From Muricea muricata (Eukaryota > Cnidaria > Anthozoa > Malacalcyonacea > Plexauridae), in assembly GCA_963855995.1 (NCBI GenBank), contig OY979729.1:10000115-10064114 (forward strand): DNA of 64,000 bases, in the 5' to 3' direction. The translations under genes and the position numbers were made by a program. The notes beneath the pieces are model-generated. The model was given only the letters and a program-made list of their open reading frames with translations. It did no database searches and had not been told where the DNA came from. Below are positions 9,301 through 17,656 of this stretch, in pieces (position 1 is the first letter of the stretch; every line of letters begins with the position of its first letter).

Positions 9301-11610
9301 ACCATAGTTTGCTTCTGTGTCACTAAACTCTTGTCACTATCTATATTTTGATCATTAGCGAGAACAGTGTATATTCTTAGTATCTCACCTGTTGTGCATT
9401 TGACATGTTTAGTGGAACACAACTTTATCGCAGATTGGAGAGCTGGATATCTTGATGAAAAACTGTGCTAAAGAGAACCAACAGGTGGGCGAACAGAGTT
9501 TCATTATCAGCTGTCACTCCTGTACGTATTCATTCTTGGATTAACTTCGCGACGAAAAGGCTTTGGCTAGCATTTCTTTTGTCCACTTTGATCTGCACAG
9601 CCACAAACGCCACAGACTTGATGCAAGCTGCGCATTTTGCCAAGTTGCATCAATCCTGTTGGCGTCGTCAAATTGCGTCAAGTCTGTGAAGATCAGACTT
9701 ACTTACTCACAGACTTGTTGCAGCAACTTGCACCAAGATTGTGGATAAAAAGTCTTGACAATCAACTTGCATCAAGCCTAAGCAAGCGATGCGAACACAT
9801 CCTGATATCAGCTTATATGAGTGAAAGGTGACAAGCCTGCAACATGTGTGCAAAACAAAATTTGGCCGGAGAAAGGAACAGGATATACATCCTACTTGGC
9901 ACCTAACCCATAATGTCTAATATATTTATAAGACAAAACACGAAATACAACTTTTAACAACAAGAAAGTTAAGTTTTTAGGAAACGTCTACACATTGCAA
10001 CTTGCTTACTTGTAGACTTGCTGAAACTTTTGCTTTTTTGGCTGTGTAAGCTAATTTGTATTTTGTTCTCTCCAGGATCCTCAAATGCCTTTCAATTTAT
10101 TGATTTACGACAATTTTGAGAAGACAATGTCAGGTATGAATTCGAGTTTCTCAGATCATGCTTTGTCCAGTGTTCTCGTGCGTATCAGTGGATCATCTTG
10201 ATTTGTTCTATTTTCAGGTAATCTTCGAGAGCCAACGTACGCTCCCGATCACGTGTTCTGTGAAACGGCAAGAACCCTCCATGACCACTTTAACAACGCA
10301 CCGCAGCTGTCCGACGTCACTTTGAGGTAAGCTGGGAATTCCCTAGTGTAGCAACATGAGTTAAAGTTAACTCAGCAATTTAACTGGGTAAATACCAACC
10401 TAAAATTATCAGACTTTGTGGTTGGCCGTTTGAAACAAAAGTCGTCCTTGTTTGTGATTCGTTCTGTAGAAAACCAAATTCGAATTAAAATATAATTTTG
10501 TGGAAACACCACGTAGTTTATTCGGATCGAAAGCTCTGCGATAATAAACTTACGTGGTGTTTCCACAAAATTATATTTTAACTTGATATTTACCATGCAA
10601 ACATATAAGGAACTTAAACTAAATTCTATAGTTTATTGTCTTTTAATTTATTTTTGAGTCGGTTTTCTTTGATGTACCGCGGGCTGTATATAGGTTATTT
10701 ACCTTGAATAAATAATTAGAAAGTCGGGATGTATGTCATATACAGTCCTCGGACGCTGCGCGTCCTCGGGGGTTGTATATGACATACATCCCTCCTTCTC
10801 GGTATTTAACTCTAACTTATTGTTATAACCAACCACTCACAAAGCGAGTTGCTGGGGCGACCCATTCAACTTTCTTGTCATTCCATGCATGATTACGGAC
10901 ATTAAACTTTATAGTTACTACAAAATCTGCAAATAAGTTGTAATAATGCTGTGTACGGAAATTTTTTTGCACTGCTTGCTCCAAGTTGTTGCAAGGACAA
11001 GTTTGGAACAAGCCGTTAATAACTTCCAGCACGCTTGATGGGAAGTCTGTCAAACTTGTCACTAGGTTGTTCCAACAAAGCTGGTACAGTCATGATATAG
11101 AAAGTCTTTTCTTGTCAACTTTGTGACAATCTTGTTGCAACAGGTCTGTTATTTAGATTTGGTAGAGACAACATTGTAACACGTCTGATGTTCATGTTAA
11201 GCATGTTGCAAGCTGTCAACAGTTGTTCCAATCTTGTTGATAACGTTCCGTTTACCGGACAAAATTCTCTTTCGAAAATTTCATGTGTCAAATGCTATCG
11301 GACCGTGTAAATTAGAAAATTTGGTCTTGTTACGTGGGACAAGAATTGCGAACGGAACACAAGTTGGTGACAGCTTTATGGCAGACTTGCTATCAACAAA
11401 TTTTGAGATTCTTGTGCGTAACGCCTATTTTTCTTTTCTAGGAATTTTCTCACGGGTATTTACGGTGAACGCACGCTCTCGAGGGAGGCTTATTACCAGG
11501 AACCTGTGAACGGTGCAACTCCCGGTAGCCTTACGCGAAACGTTTCTGGATATTTAGCAGAAAGAATGAGGGAGTGCATCGTGAAGGATCATGGACTGCC
11601 TTATGTATAG
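168..11610 (+). CDS. HPS4: HPS4 orthologue (BLOC-3 subunit), spliced, 5' partial
   Basis: HPS4 pairs with HPS1 to form BLOC-3, the guanine-nucleotide exchange factor for Rab32/Rab38 that acts in making lysosome-related organelles (known for the family). Joining the exons listed separately gives one open frame of about 956 residues ending at TAG 11608-11610. Family matches along the chain: LCGQLMGVV and FYHGSIDQ in the N-terminal longin region, ILESCQRRPQVIAGAILY, PFGVRLFDVYLKK, the block after DGMIHANLFVQAHSEIA, FNLLIYDNFEKT, and the C-terminal RNFLTGIYGERTLSREAYYQ. Exon phases agree at every junction. Human HPS4 is about 708 residues; the extra length is a low-complexity acidic/serine-rich middle in one 1.8-kb exon. 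The first ~45 family residues should lie in an exon upstream of position 1. No AATAAA was seen in the ~450 bases after the stop. All introns are repeat-rich. Confidence 0.93.
773..880 (+). CDS. HPS4: HPS4 exon b (longin region)
   Basis: 36 codons, phase 0/0, acceptor TTTTTGTAG and donor GTGAGT. Includes TTVDQLYFLFAFYHGSIDQ, which aligns with the HPS4 stretch containing LDQLVGFFNFYNG. Confidence 0.9.
1506..1640 (+). CDS. HPS4: HPS4 exon c
   Basis: 45 codons, phase 0/0, acceptor TTTTTCTAG and donor GTACGT. Starts ECDNNREKFIPEI and ends LPYQTLKN, matching the helical end of the first longin region of HPS4. Reading continues open past the donor to 1808, but that part is intronic and lies next to a hairpin repeat. 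Confidence 0.88.
1741..1876. repeat. imperfect hairpin in HPS4 intron
   Basis: GCAAAGTTTTTTTGTAACCA near 1745 pairs with TGGTAACAAAAAAACTTTAC near 1853. Inner arms share GGTTG(T/C)A(C/T)AGAAGAAC. Looks like a small TIR element or its remnant, close to the donor of exon c. Confidence 0.6.
2289..2800. repeat. foldback element in HPS4 intron
   Basis: Two ~200-bp arms in opposite orientation around ~2545. Both carry GATGCTCTTTCAAGCT followed by GGTGATATTTTTGCCTAT, and both read through as short antiparallel ORFs that are by-products of the repeat. A single diverged arm of the same family occurs at 12180-12440, outside the gene. Confidence 0.75.
2992..3086 (+). CDS. HPS4: HPS4 exon d
   Basis: 95 nt, entering in phase 0 and leaving two bases over. 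Acceptor ATACTCTAG, donor GTAAGT. Encodes KASHILESCQRRPQVIAG and AILYNR, a strong match to HPS4 (LKAARILQTCQR followed by LAGCILYKG). Confidence 0.92.
3408..3465 (+). CDS. HPS4: HPS4 exon e
   Basis: 58 nt that completes the split codon from exon d (TA+C, Tyr) and returns to phase 0. Encodes QLTDSISRCLLLLKPNQQH, matching the HPS4 segment after the ILYKG motif. Acceptor TTATGCAG, donor GTAAGT. Confidence 0.88.
3580..3597 (+). CDS. HPS4: possible HPS4 micro-exon (18 nt)
   Basis: Six codons (QCKSRQ) between an AG at 3578-3579 and the donor GTATTT at 3598. Phase 0 on both sides, so it can be included or skipped without breaking the frame. The stronger-looking acceptor at 3571-3572 would give a 25-nt exon that shifts the frame into a stop in the next exon. 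Exon e can also join directly to 6509. Transcript data are needed to decide. Confidence 0.4.
3635..3833. mobile_element. MITE with GCCCTGTCACACGGTGC termini
   Basis: About 200 bp bounded by GCCCTGTCACACGGTGCAAT and its reverse complement, no coding capacity. The same terminus recurs at 20695-20790 and 45820-45920 inside the giant inverted repeat, and the internal sequence recurs at 46184-46328 in the right arm only. Non-autonomous DNA transposon; superfamily not determined. Confidence 0.8.
4118..4784 (+). repeat. 22-copy 30/31-bp minisatellite in HPS4 intron
   Basis: Unit begins TACTAAAACAACATACAC and ends GGTCAACAAA or GGTCAACAAAA. I count 22 copies: nine full 31-bp, twelve 30-bp and a last one cut short. 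I saw no substitutions between copies; the only variation is one A in the terminal A-run. Order of lengths from the left: 31,31,31,30,30,30,30,31,30,30,30,30,30,31,30,31,30,31,31,31,30,end. Confidence 0.97.
5263..5748. mobile_element. ~490-bp TIR element in HPS4 intron
   Basis: The ends share ATACCACTCTCCTCCGCAGA and continue through GGCTTT and TAGTAGGATAATAGGGGGTA in inverted orientation. The left arm has a ~17-bp insertion between the two blocks. No transposase; target duplication unclear. Confidence 0.8.
5941..6352 (+). repeat. ~80-bp tandem repeat in HPS4 intron
   Basis: GGTCTGTTGCTATCAAAATG begins units at 5982, 6084 (with a small variant), 6165, 6245 and 6324. Spacing is 102, 81, 80 and 79 bp; the first unit carries ~20 extra bases. 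Each full unit contains ACACGCATATC and AAGTCTGCCTCGTTT. It ends about 155 bp before the acceptor of the large HPS4 exon. Confidence 0.9.
6509..8323 (+). CDS. HPS4: HPS4 large central exon
   Basis: 605 codons in one exon, phase 0/0, acceptor TTGTGACAG and donor GTAAGT. The first ~45 residues include LPFGVRLFDVYLKKSDL, matching the conserved strand of HPS4 just before its variable linker. The remainder is a hydrophilic, probably disordered linker: an SRN-rich stretch (SRNSSHSRNSENSRNN, about 7090-7150), long acidic/lysine-rich parts with few hydrophobic residues, a serine/aspartate-rich tract near 8060-8150, and a basic end (EKRRKKCCA). Human HPS4 also has a long variable linker here, but shorter. 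The reading frame runs past the donor to 8362 and stops in the intron. Confidence 0.9.
8771..8881 (+). CDS. HPS4: HPS4 exon g
   Basis: 37 codons, phase 0/0, acceptor TTGTTGCCAG, donor GTGAGT. Encodes DGMIHANLFVQAHSEIALIL and then LAKCDLYQSEHAVRSL, matching the start of the conserved C-terminal region of HPS4 ([20 protein letters not shown]). Confidence 0.9.
9434..9484 (+). CDS. HPS4: HPS4 exon h
   Basis: 17 codons, IGELDILMKNCAKENQQ, phase 0/0, acceptor TTTATCGCAG, donor GTGGGC. Its place between exons g and i and the match to the HPS4 'NGLEVHLKE' helix support it. Confidence 0.82.
10076..10133 (+). CDS. HPS4: HPS4 exon i
   Basis: 58 nt, enters in phase 0, leaves one base over. Encodes DPQMPFNLLIYDNFEKTMS, matching the HPS4 YNFTHYDRIQSLL segment. 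Acceptor TTCTCTCCAG, donor GTATGA. Confidence 0.88.
10218..10326 (+). CDS. HPS4: HPS4 exon j
   Basis: 109 nt. Completes the Gly codon, then NLREPTYAPDHVFCETARTL and HDHFNNAPQLSDVTL, ending two bases into an Arg codon. It aligns with the HPS4 stretch that ends just before the 'VRNAS' motif. Acceptor ATTTTCAG, donor GTAAGC. Confidence 0.88.
10486..10580. repeat. 95-bp hairpin with TGTGGAAACACCACGTA stem
   Basis: Perfect 30-bp arms (TAAAATATAATTTTGTGG continuing to AAACACCACGTA) with a ~35-bp loop whose edges also pair. It shares the stem core TGTGGAAACACCACGTAA with the 86-bp palindrome at 27298-27383, so both belong to one hairpin family. Located just after HPS4 exon j. Confidence 0.88.
10726..10792. 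repeat. hairpin with GC-rich loop in HPS4 intron
   Basis: GGGATGTATGTCATATACA pairs with TGTATATGACATACATCCC. The loop carries CCTCGGACGCTGCGCGTCCT, itself self-complementary. Similar AT-stem/GC-loop hairpins occur at 27404-27538 and 28078-28182. Confidence 0.8.
11442..11610 (+). CDS. HPS4: HPS4 terminal coding exon
   Basis: 169 nt including stop TAG. Completes Arg, then NFLTGIYGERTLSREAYYQE, and ends ERMRECIVKDHGLPYV. This matches the HPS4 C-terminus ([21 protein letters not shown] to KQKLLKHGVNLL). Acceptor TCTTTTCTAG. Confidence 0.92.
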
Positions 11611-11639
11611 AAGTGACACATCAACTCTGCGACCGGCGT

Positions 11640-12100
11640 CATGGCTGCTTGCACAAAGGGCTCCATAAACAACCACTCTAGGCGAGGGCACAAAAATTGT
11701 TTTAGCTTTATTAGGTTTTTGAAAACAGATTTACTGCCTCTTCATATGGACAGATATTATCTGCGTTACCGAGAAACTCTGCGTTTCGACAATTTTACTA
11801 GTGAGATCTTGCCTTGTGTTACATTGCGGTCATATGGGACGAAACGTTTTCCCGAGTGCCAAGATTTCGCTTGATGACAGGCGCGATCTCGGTAACCGAG
11901 ATCATTTTTGTCGCATATGAACACAACTTTCCCGCTTATCGAGAAAACTTTCTGTTCACGCTTTACAAAGTGTAATTCACAGCGGGAAACTTTACCAGGT
12001 AAGCGGGATTCTCCATATGAACCGATCAAAATTATTTGACTTGTCGAAATATTTTCTCGTCAACTGAGATAACTTCTGCCAATATGAACTGGCCCTTAAG
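11640..12100. repeat. degenerate repeat with spaced CATATG motifs
   Basis: CATATGGAC, CATATGGGAC, CATATGAAC (twice) and ATATGAAC recur every ~70-100 bp between the end of HPS4 and ~12090, with shared phrases such as ACCGAGA and GCGGGA. It ends AATATGAACTGGCCC. It looks like a dispersed repeat built from diverged sub-units. No gene seen. Confidence 0.4.
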
Positions 12101-12179
12101 CATTTGCTCATGGGTAATTTCATGTTCGACTAACTTTGAATCTAGGCACGTCTTTAACAACAGCTAGAAATGTTCATGG

Positions 12180-12440
12180 TGAAATTAGTAAAAGTTTGGT
12201 GACGAAATGTTTCAAAATACGCAAGATATAGCGCGGCATAATACAAATATGCACAAAACTGACAAACTTCACAAGGCTTTATTTTCCGTATTTTAAAACA
12301 CATCCCAACCAAACTCAGCTATTTTACTAATCCTAAGATGCTGTTTTTGGATGTGGTGATAGGTTTGATCTTTATGGCTTAGATCAAAATTTAGTCTAGC
12401 GCGCAAATAATCCATTATACTTAACATGCATTATTGTATT
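12180..12440. repeat. single arm related to the 2289-2800 foldback
   Basis: Shares with one arm of the HPS4-intron foldback the order CACAAGGCT...ATTTTAAAACA...ATCCTAAGATGCT...GTGGTGATA, with many substitutions. Solo, non-coding. Confidence 0.6.
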
Positions 12441-12656
12441 GAATTATACTGACAGTGATGTCGTAGGTCTTCTGAAATTTATTAAATTTCTTAATCTCTC
12501 GCAGCAAAACATCCCCTGAATTCTTAAAAGGAAGTATACGTACATTAACCGTACATAGTTACATCAATTTTATCACTTCGCCTGCCCGTAGAGCGTGGCA
12601 AAGTTATAAATTCGCGGCGCTCAGTTTTCCAGTTTTCTTTTTTTCAATGTCGGAAG

Positions 12657-13053
12657 TTGAACTGCCGCCCATGGGTGACAACCATCTATCTGTACAAGAC
12701 ACAGCAAAACACTCAGACTAGAAAAGTACGAACCTAGGCCTTCCAAGGTTTCTACTGTTGCCAGCCCCCTCCCATAAATATCAATTTGCTTCCGACGGCC
12801 TTTATAACGCAAGGCATTGTTTTGGAGTTTTAAACTGGGATCATCCTGTCAGGATATGTTTTTGTAAATAAGAACTAACATTGCATTATGTTTGTTAAAG
12901 GCCGTCGGAAGCAAATGGATATTGGGGAAGGGGGAGGGGCTAGCAACAGTAAAAACCTGGAGGGTTCTAGGTTCGCACTCTTCTATACTGAGTGTTTTGC
13001 TCTACCTTGTGCAGATAGAAATTATTGGGGACTCAAGCCCCTCCAGCCTTCTC
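12657..13053. repeat. foldback element with ~150-bp arms
   Basis: Left arm ends TTTGCTTCCGACGGCCTTTA (12786-12805), the right arm begins with its complement at ~12897. Both contain AGCAAAACACTCAG and the reverse complement of CTACTGTTG..AGCCCC. Spacer is about 90 bp. The ORFs at 12621-13293 are by-products of these arms. Confidence 0.78.
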
Positions 13054-13439
13054 CCCGCTTCCGAGGGCCCTGTTGTTAATTTCAAGCAAAATAGCCATTG
13101 CGAACACTTCAACTGCGTCACCAGCATATTGAAATTGAACATTGATGAAGGTGATACTAATGAATGGTTTGTCTTGATGCTCTTCCTTCATCACAACTCC
13201 GTCATACCAAAGACTAATCAGTGTCATTCACGCCTGCTCTCGCCATTCACAGGCAAAAACCGGAACTCAGACATGCCACCAAAGAGTCCCTAGAACTAGG
13301 GGTTTTCTTATGGTAGAGATCGTTTTACAAACTACCTGTATGAAATTAGGCATTAGTATGTGACGTTATCCATTCCTGATGAAGACTAAACAAGATCGAA
13401 ACGTTGACTCAAAATCCCGCGATTAAATGTGGTTTTTTG

Positions 13440-13990
13440 GCAAAAAATCTCAAAAAAATTTAGGTTAACTAACAACGCCTTGGGTTTTTTAGTCAAAAAT
13501 GCCTCCAAAAATGCCTTCCATAGGTTATTTGGTCAAAAATGCTTAAAAAGATTAAAGCAAAAGCGTTGTTAACCTTTAGTGTTTCGAGATATGTTTGACC
13601 AAACCAACCTTAGAGGTTAACTAACGTTTACTTTTTCGAGGCAAGTTTGAGCAAACCTTTACTATTTTAAGGCATTTTGACGAAATAGAAAGGGAATAAC
13701 CTATACTTTTTGAAACGCAAGTGGTTTAACTAACAAATATCGTAAGGAGTTATGTTTTTTTATCAAGAATTCTTGAAAAAGTATGGTTTAACCCCTTGGG
13801 TTTGTTTGGTCCAAAATGCCTGAAAAAAAGTCAAGATAAACCCCTCAGATTTTTGAGTCAAAAATACTTCAAATGTAAAGGTTAACTCCTTGCATTCTTT
13901 CGTCAAACATGCCTCAATAGAGTATTAAAAGGTTAATCCCGTCAAAATGCCTTAATTTACTATTGTTTTTCAAACTACTGTAGTTCTTTT
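13440..13990 (+). repeat. degenerate tandem repeat
   Basis: Roughly ten diverged repetitions of a phrase like GGTTAAC(T/C)..CTT followed by TTTNGTCAAAAATGCCT and an A-rich tract, spaced ~50-65 bp. No ORF of note. An old decayed satellite. Confidence 0.6.
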
Positions 13991-14897
13991 ATTATGAGTT
14001 ATATGTTATTTCTTTTAAGGAAAAAAGTTTAACAACATATGCCAACTAGAATGAAACCATAAACGGCATGGTAAAATGAGACCAAGGGAAGTCACGACGA
14101 TCCAATGGTAGAGTGAAAGTAAGTTTGTTGACTTTATTTTGTCGTTTATATTTTTTTCTGTTGGTTCAGCTTTCGTTTCAATACCGCTGGTTGCAGTCAA
14201 AAGCACATATTCAAAAACATAAGCGGTACATTTTCTACTGCGTAATCTTATTACTAGGTTGTAACCAAAAAATGCCCCTGGAGGGGACCTAATTAGAGTG
14301 GACCTAATTAGGTTTCCAGATTAAATTCCTGGAGAGTAAAATTGTACACCAACTAATTTACACCAACTATACTTACCAAAGTTAGTAGACTAAGGTAAGT
14401 ATACTAAATATAAACTAGTTCTAGATACTTAGATAGAGTTATACTAGATACAGTTATAACTAAATTTTTTCCTTGTTTGATGATGGTTGCGTGGATATGA
14501 GTGAGCTGGTTACCTACTGTTGTGATGTTCTATGAAGAGAGAATACCAACAAGATGAAGCCATAAACAGCATGATAAAACGAGACTAACCGAACCAACGA
14601 CGATCCAACGGTAGAGTGAAAGTAAGTTTGTTGATTTTATTTTGTCGTTTTTATTTTTCCATCGTTTCAGCTTTCGTTTCAATGGCGGTAGTTGCAGTCA
14701 AAAGCGCACAAATACATAGGTGGTGCATTACTGATTTTCTGCTATGTTTTTTTATGTCACGACAGTGTTTTGTGTTGTGTCACGCATGCAACCTTCTTAC
14801 TATATTTTCTACTGCGTTTTCTTCTGTCACGCCTGTAACTCATTACTGTTTTTTGTGGTGCGTTTTGTCTGCATTATTACTAAGTTTTAACAAAAAA

Positions 14898-14962
14898 ATG
14901 CCCCTGGAGGGGACCTAATTAGAGTGGACCTAATTAGGTTTCCAGGTTCAATTCCTGGAGAC
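14898..14962 (+). repeat. tRNA-like module (best of five copies)
   Basis: Starts ATGCCCCTGGAGGGGACC and contains GACCTAATTAGAGTGGACC. It ends with a perfect T-arm: CCAGG, loop TTCAATT, CCTGG. The loop fits the Pol III B-box GWTCRANNC. I could not fold a full cloverleaf, so this is not a functional tRNA gene. Other copies: 14272-14336 (B-box decayed), 47645-47709 (+), 48396-48460 (-), 50032-50096 (-). Confidence 0.65.
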
Positions 14963-15796
14963 AAAAAGATGTGCAAGCTAGCAGGTATACACTAACTATA
15001 CTCAGGTACAGATAGCAGACTGCAGGTACGTACACTAAATGTATAGGTACTTTTTTAATAGACTACAGTTAAGTATGGGTACTAAGTGTATGGGTAGCTA
15101 AATTTAAAACTAATTCCACACCAACCTAGCCCCCCCCCCGCCACACACACAGAGTATTTCACAGCTTTGCAGTTCTCACCGTTGTCTAGTTATTAGGGTT
15201 AGTATTACGGCCAACATTAGGTAAGTCTATATGATATGATATGCGCACAAGATAACTCTAGTCATATAGTTAGTATACGAGAGTTGCCTTGGTTAACTGA
15301 GGTAATTATCAATTAAGCAGTTATTAGTCATCTCTAGTCTCAAATGCTTATTAACGTCGTTTTCTGTGCTTATCTTGTAAAGAGTTTTCTAAACATCGTA
15401 ATTGTTTTTTTCTTCAAAGGAGCCAAGTAAAAAGTGAATACACCAACCAATGACACAACAATATTGGAAAGAAATAATATCGACCTGAGAAATGAATCAC
15501 TAGCCGTGTCCATCAGATATCAAGATGCAAATGCTACAACAATGTACGGTTTGTCAATGTCATTTTAGACATTTACAATTTTCGTTTAGTTTCCAATATT
15601 TTGAAATATTTTGTAACATTAATTTTTCCTTATTTTATGATGGTTGACTGGATACGAGTGAGCTTGTTACCTACTGGACCGGCGTGATGTTCTTTGAAGA
15701 GAGAATACCAACCAGCTTAAACAGCATGATAAAACGAGATCAACCAAAACCACGACGATCCAATGATAGAGTGAAAGTAAGCTCCATGACTTTATT

Positions 15797-16114
15797 CAGG
15801 GTTCGTACAAAACTTGAATGTCCTTAAATGTCCTTGAATTTGAAAACAAATATTCAAGGCCTTCGAAGTCCTTGAATATATAAGAAAGTGCTTGAAAGTC
15901 CTTAAATTCGTCCTGCTTTAGTTTGTAGGTATTTTTTTCCTTTAAAATCAAATTGTGATGGTTCATGACCTAAATAATGTGTTTCTAATTCGTTTAAATT
16001 GATGTTAGAGCATTATTTAACAACTCATTTTAGTCCATGCATTTCCTGATATGTGGTTTTGAAAGTCCTTAAAACGTCTTTGAATTTTACTCTTATTTAC
16101 ATGTACGAACCCTG
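15797..16114. mobile_element. MITE with CAGGGTTCGTACA termini inside an R block
   Basis: 318 bp from CAGGGTTCGTACA to TGTACGAACCCTG. It interrupts the R-block phrase GACTTTATTTTGTCG, which is intact in the other R copies, and leaves TTTATT on both sides as a likely target duplication. The interior has several copies of AAGTCCTT and its complement. Confidence 0.85.
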
Positions 16115-16363
16115 TTTATTTTGTCGTTTTCAATTTCTTTGTCCTTTCAGCTTTCGTTTCAATACCGGTAGTTGGTGTACGTAGGTGTACATTACTACAT
16201 TTTCTACTGTGTTTTGTCATGTCTCGCTGTAACATCTTTACTATATTTCCTACTATGTTTTGTTGTGTCACAAGTGGTAACCTTATTACGAACTTTTAGC
16301 AAAACAAGACGCCTGCTAAGGCGTTCACTCCGCCTGCCAAACGAAAATGGGCACAAGGCCAGG

Positions 16364-16440
16364 CAGGGCTGTAACTAGAGAGTTCATTGGGGGTGGGGTA
16401 CATTCACTTATTTCTGTTCTGTCCAACTAATTCCTTTTTA
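16364..16440 (+). mobile_element. solo left end of the CAGGGC hAT-like MITE
   Basis: CAGGGCTGTAACTAGAGAGT, a G-run, GGTACATTCA and CAACTAATT reproduce the left half of the complete element at 50679-50859. No right end found here. Confidence 0.6.
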
Positions 16441-16762
16441 AATCAATTATTATTACGGTACCTTCCAAGGCATTTTAAGACATTGCTAGCGCATCTTATG
16501 CAATCACTAAGATAACCAAAAATCAATGTCTGAGTGACCTGCCAGGCACTCTGTCCAGAGTCCTAGTAGGATTGCATTTTTTAGAATTTAATTTAGATTA
16601 AAGACTTTAATAGTACATATGTTAAACAAGATTCTTTTGCCATAATGCCACCAACAAATAGCTGTTTTATTTTGCAACTAAAGAAAATTTTACTAAAAGT
16701 GTATACAATACATCAGTCTATTAAATCCATCAATTTATTAAATCTATTCTGTAGCACACTGC

Positions 16763-16792
16763 CTGAAGTCTCCACGATATAATTTGTTGGGA
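16763..16792 (+). repeat. 30-bp direct repeat flanking 16.8-19.65 kb (left copy)
   Basis: CTGAAGTCTCCACGATATAA followed by TTTGTTGGGA occurs here and again at 19655-19684. The two copies enclose the tandem array and the TIR element. Confidence 0.85.
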
Positions 16793-16794
16793 AA

Positions 16795-17400
16795 ATGTTG
16801 GCTAGCCTTTTGATATATTGACCAGCTTTGAATTAGATATTTGATGTGTTGATAAGGTGTCAGGTAAATATTTGGCATGTTTATAAAATGTTGGTAAGGA
16901 TTTTGACTAGTTGACAAGTTTTCGAGCAGACTTTTGACATGTTGATAAGATCTGAGTTAGTCTTTTGATATGTGGACAAGCTTTGAAATGGACTTTTGAC
17001 ATGTTGATATGCTCCTAGTTAGATTTTTGGCATGTTGACAAGATGTCGGTTAGGTTTTTGGCTTGTTGGCAAGATGTCAGTTAGGCTTTTGGCTTGTTGA
17101 AAAGATGTTGGTTAGGCTTTTGGCTTGTTGACAAGATGCCGGTAAGGCTTTTGGCTTGTTGACAAGATGTCGGTAAGGCTTTTCACTTGTTGAAAAGATA
17201 TCAGTTAGGCTTTTGGCTTGTTGACAAGATGTCGGTTAGACTTTGACCTGTACATGCCCACAAGTTGTCAGTTAGACTTTCGACATGCTGACAAAGTATT
17301 TACTTCCAGAAAGCTTCAGGTGTCAGTTAAAACATTGGTATATAGGCAGGGTGTCTGATAAAGTTTTGGCAAATTGAGAAAGTGCCAGTTGAAATTTTAC
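16795..17400 (+). repeat. ~30-bp degenerate tandem array
   Basis: About 18-20 units with consensus TTTTGGCTTGTTGACAAGAT and GTCGGTTAGGC. Units are most alike in the middle (17030-17240) and degrade towards both edges. No coding sense. Confidence 0.9.
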
Positions 17401-17656
17401 TAAATTTAAGTCAGAATTTAAGTTAAATTTTGTTCCTTTTTTTATTTTGCATTTTTGAGTTTTTTTCTTGCTATTTTAATAATTATTGCAACAATCTTTA
17501 CAGTAATCGACTTAAAAGTATTTCTGTGATCTGTATTTTCTGTGATATCCAATTTGAAATCCTTTCTCTGAGTCAACTATTCAACGTGACGTTCTAACAA
17601 AACAAGTATTAAAATCGCTCATAAAAACAACAAAAATTAAAAATTAGACTAAGCTA

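Larger units (their letters stand above)
14030..16300 (+). mobile_element. tandem composite unit: R block - tRNA-like module - arm (plus copy)
   Basis: Order: R block (14030-14268, 5'-truncated), tRNA-like module, short arm, R block (14475-14890), module, ~410-bp arm with GTACA/GTTAGTAGAC-type repeats, R block (15380-16300, split by a MITE). The R block contains GGTTGACTGGATACGAGTGA, then CTACTGGACCGGCGTGATGT, then a ~30-codon segment starting ATGAAGAGA and ending AGAGTGAAA just before GTAAGT, then a pyrimidine tract and TTCAGCTTTCGTTTCAATA. Minus-strand copies lie at 48395-50325; R blocks without modules lie in the giant arms at 29010-29540 and 37840-38330. Class unknown. Confidence 0.7.

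Noticed and set aside
14898..14962. A functional tRNA gene
   Set aside because: Only the T-arm is convincing; no acceptor, D or anticodon arm folds, and copies lie in a dispersed repeat. The SPGIEPG translation is a usual by-product of tRNA-like sequence.
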